This document shows, in pieces, positions 6,113 to 6,831 of a stretch of 6,831 nucleotides of DNA. This DNA comes from Spirochaetaceae bacterium (GTDB taxonomy: Bacteria; Spirochaetota; Spirochaetia; Treponematales; Breznakiellaceae), in assembly GCA_031269165.1 (NCBI GenBank), contig JAISZQ010000326.1:1-6831 (forward strand). Reading direction: 5' to 3'. How positions within the stretch are numbered: position 1 is the stretch's first letter; each line of letters starts with the position of its first letter. Position numbers and translations under genes: made by a program. The notes under the pieces are model-generated. The model was not told the DNA's origin, searched no databases, and was given only the letters and a program-made list of their open reading frames with translations.

Positions 6113-6745
6113 ATGGATGAGCCTAAACGGGAACATATAAAGCAAGTCGCTGCCAAGTGGATACCCTTTGCCTCCACTCTGGCGGTAGTGCTCCTTTTTC
6201 TGTTTACAACCGGCGGCAAGCTGTTTTCTCCGAATAACCTGCGGGTTTTGACGAACCAGATTTTCACGGTTCTTCTCATTTCCCTGGCGGCACTTTTTGT
6301 CTACGCCCATGGAAACATGGATATTTCCATTGGGGCGATGATAGGCTGCGGGATGCTCTTCGGAACGCTGGCCACAAACGCGGGAAATTCAATCGTGGCG
6401 GGTTTTCTGGTAATTTTAATATTTTGTACATTCATTGGTTTTATCAACGGGATACTCCAGAAATTTTTTCCGCATCTCGGCTTTCTGCCGACCCTTTGTA
6501 TGATGTTTATCCTACGGGCTATCGTTACTTACGCGGGGAACATTCAAACCTTCAAAATCTCCAATGTCTACGCGGTGTATGACAATACCGTCCTCAAAGT
6601 TATCGTGCTTTTGGTTTTGGCCCTGCTCAGTTTTTATCTTTTTAATTTTACCAAAGCGGGAAAATTTCAAAAGGCAATCGGGGGTAATGCCTCCGCTGCG
6701 GAACAACTGGGCATTACTGACCCGGCAATATTACATAGTATATAA
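6113..6745 (+). CDS. Sugar ABC transporter permease (RbsC-like), C-terminally truncated, probable pseudogene
   Basis: This membrane permease subunit would form the translocation channel with the upstream ATPase. The reading frame opens at ATG 6110, but GGGGGAG (6102-6108) is better spaced from the second ATG at 6113. That gives 210 residues against about 310-350 in the family. Hydrophobic segments appear around residues 16-33, 47-62, 70-85, 94-113, 120-137 and 158-176. The sequence after the second of these, GNMDISIGAMIG, matches the GGIDLSVG-type motif of RbsC permeases. The family-typical stretch FTKAGKFQKAIGGNASAAEQ (176-195) is followed by only a dozen residues before TAA 6743-6745, so the last transmembrane helices are missing. 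The frame ends in AT-rich sequence just before a probable transposase start, suggesting insertional disruption. The ATPase stop is 15 bases upstream, so the two genes form an operon. Confidence 0.88.
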   Translation: MDEPKREHIKQVAAKWIPFASTLAVVLLFLFTTGGKLFSPNNLRVLTNQIFTVLLISLAALFVYAHGNMDISIGAMIGCGMLFGTLATNAGNSIVAGFLVILIFCTFIGFINGILQKFFPHLGFLPTLCMMFILRAIVTYAGNIQTFKISNVYAVYDNTVLKVIVLLVLALLSFYLFNFTKAGKFQKAIGGNASAAEQLGITDPAILHSI

Positions 6746-6752
6746 TAAGTGC

Positions 6753-6782
6753 TTGACATAACAACCCAACATATTATATAAT
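6753..6782 (+). promoter_or_regulatory. Sigma-70 type promoter
   Basis: TTGACA (6753-6758) and TATAAT (6777-6782) match both consensus boxes exactly, with an 18-base spacer. Transcription would start about 7 bases downstream, at or next to the ATG at 6790. The resulting mRNA would be leaderless or nearly so, and no Shine-Dalgarno sequence is present. Confidence 0.7.
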
Positions 6783-6789
6783 CATAAGC

Positions 6790-6831
6790 ATGGAACGAAT
6801 TGATGTTAGACGAATGTCTGTTGACGAACAG
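6790..6831 (+). CDS. N-terminus of a putative IS630-family transposase (partial)
   Basis: Fourteen codons are visible, reading MERIDVRRMSVDEQ, open to the window edge. Many IS630-family transposases begin with a similar pattern: a short charged segment with Arg/Lys, then a Leu/Met-Ser and an acidic helix that begins the helix-turn-helix domain. This is too little sequence for a firm assignment. It lies directly downstream of a consensus promoter and after a truncated permease, which supports a mobile-element gene. An in-frame ATG at 6814 is an alternative start but has no better ribosome-binding site. Confidence 0.45.
   Translation, partial: MERIDVRRMSVDEQ

Larger units (their letters stand above)
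6739..6831 (+). mobile_element. Probable left end of an IS630-type insertion sequence, cut by the window edge
   Basis: Permease coding sequence breaks off inside AT-rich DNA with several TA dinucleotides (6736-6747). A promoter and a new ORF follow within about 50 bases. IS630/Tc1-mariner elements insert at TA and duplicate it, and their transposase starts close to one end. The exact boundary and the terminal inverted repeats cannot be defined because the other end is outside the window. Confidence 0.45.

Noticed and set aside
5720..6310. 196-codon minus-strand frame across the ATPase/permease junction
   Set aside because: It overlaps the conserved domain 2 motifs of the ATPase and the permease N-terminus on the other strand. 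It has no ribosome-binding site or domain of its own.

Overview
The window looks like bacterial chromosome, probably from a spirochaete of the Treponema type. That assignment is inference. It rests on the gene content, on a GC-rich core next to a lower-GC accessory block, and on GC-hairpin intergenic repeats that I associate with gut treponemes; no rRNA or other marker gene is present. All recognisable genes are on the + strand.

Layout. Bases 1-277 hold no gene. They contain a degenerate ATTCG micro-repeat (about 13-50) and copy A of a GC-rich hairpin repeat (61-162). A DEAD-box RNA helicase with a long Arg/Gly-rich tail (278-2098) overlaps by one base the start of fabH (2098-3123), the initiating condensing enzyme of fatty acid synthesis. 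Copy B of the hairpin repeat (3131-3267) fills most of the gap to fabD (3298-4278), the malonyl-CoA:ACP transacylase. FabD makes the malonyl-ACP that FabH condenses with acyl-CoA, so the two enzymes act together.

After fabD the base composition changes: 63% GC in the sampled bases 3901-3960 inside fabD, 45% in 4861-4920. The 325-base gap 4279-4603 is rich in complementary segments. It includes a long hairpin that would bury the ribosome-binding site and AUG of a possible 43-codon ORF. Next come a tandem-domain sugar-type ABC ATPase (4604-6097, GTG start) and a membrane permease (6113-6745), the usual order of an RbsA/RbsC-type importer. No substrate-binding protein gene is present in the window.

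The permease stops at about two thirds of the family length. It runs into an AT-rich junction with a consensus-like promoter and the first 14 codons of another ORF (6790 to the window edge) that resembles the N-terminus of an IS630-type transposase. The simplest reading is that a mobile element has disrupted the permease. The partner ATPase also has one of its two ATP sites degenerate in both halves.

Most notable points: compensatory base changes between the two hairpin repeats, the structured leader at 4286-4484, the one-sided decay of the ABC ATPase, and the interrupted permease with a leaderless-looking promoter/start arrangement. I see no CRISPR array, tRNA, rRNA or defence system, and no clearly new multi-gene system.
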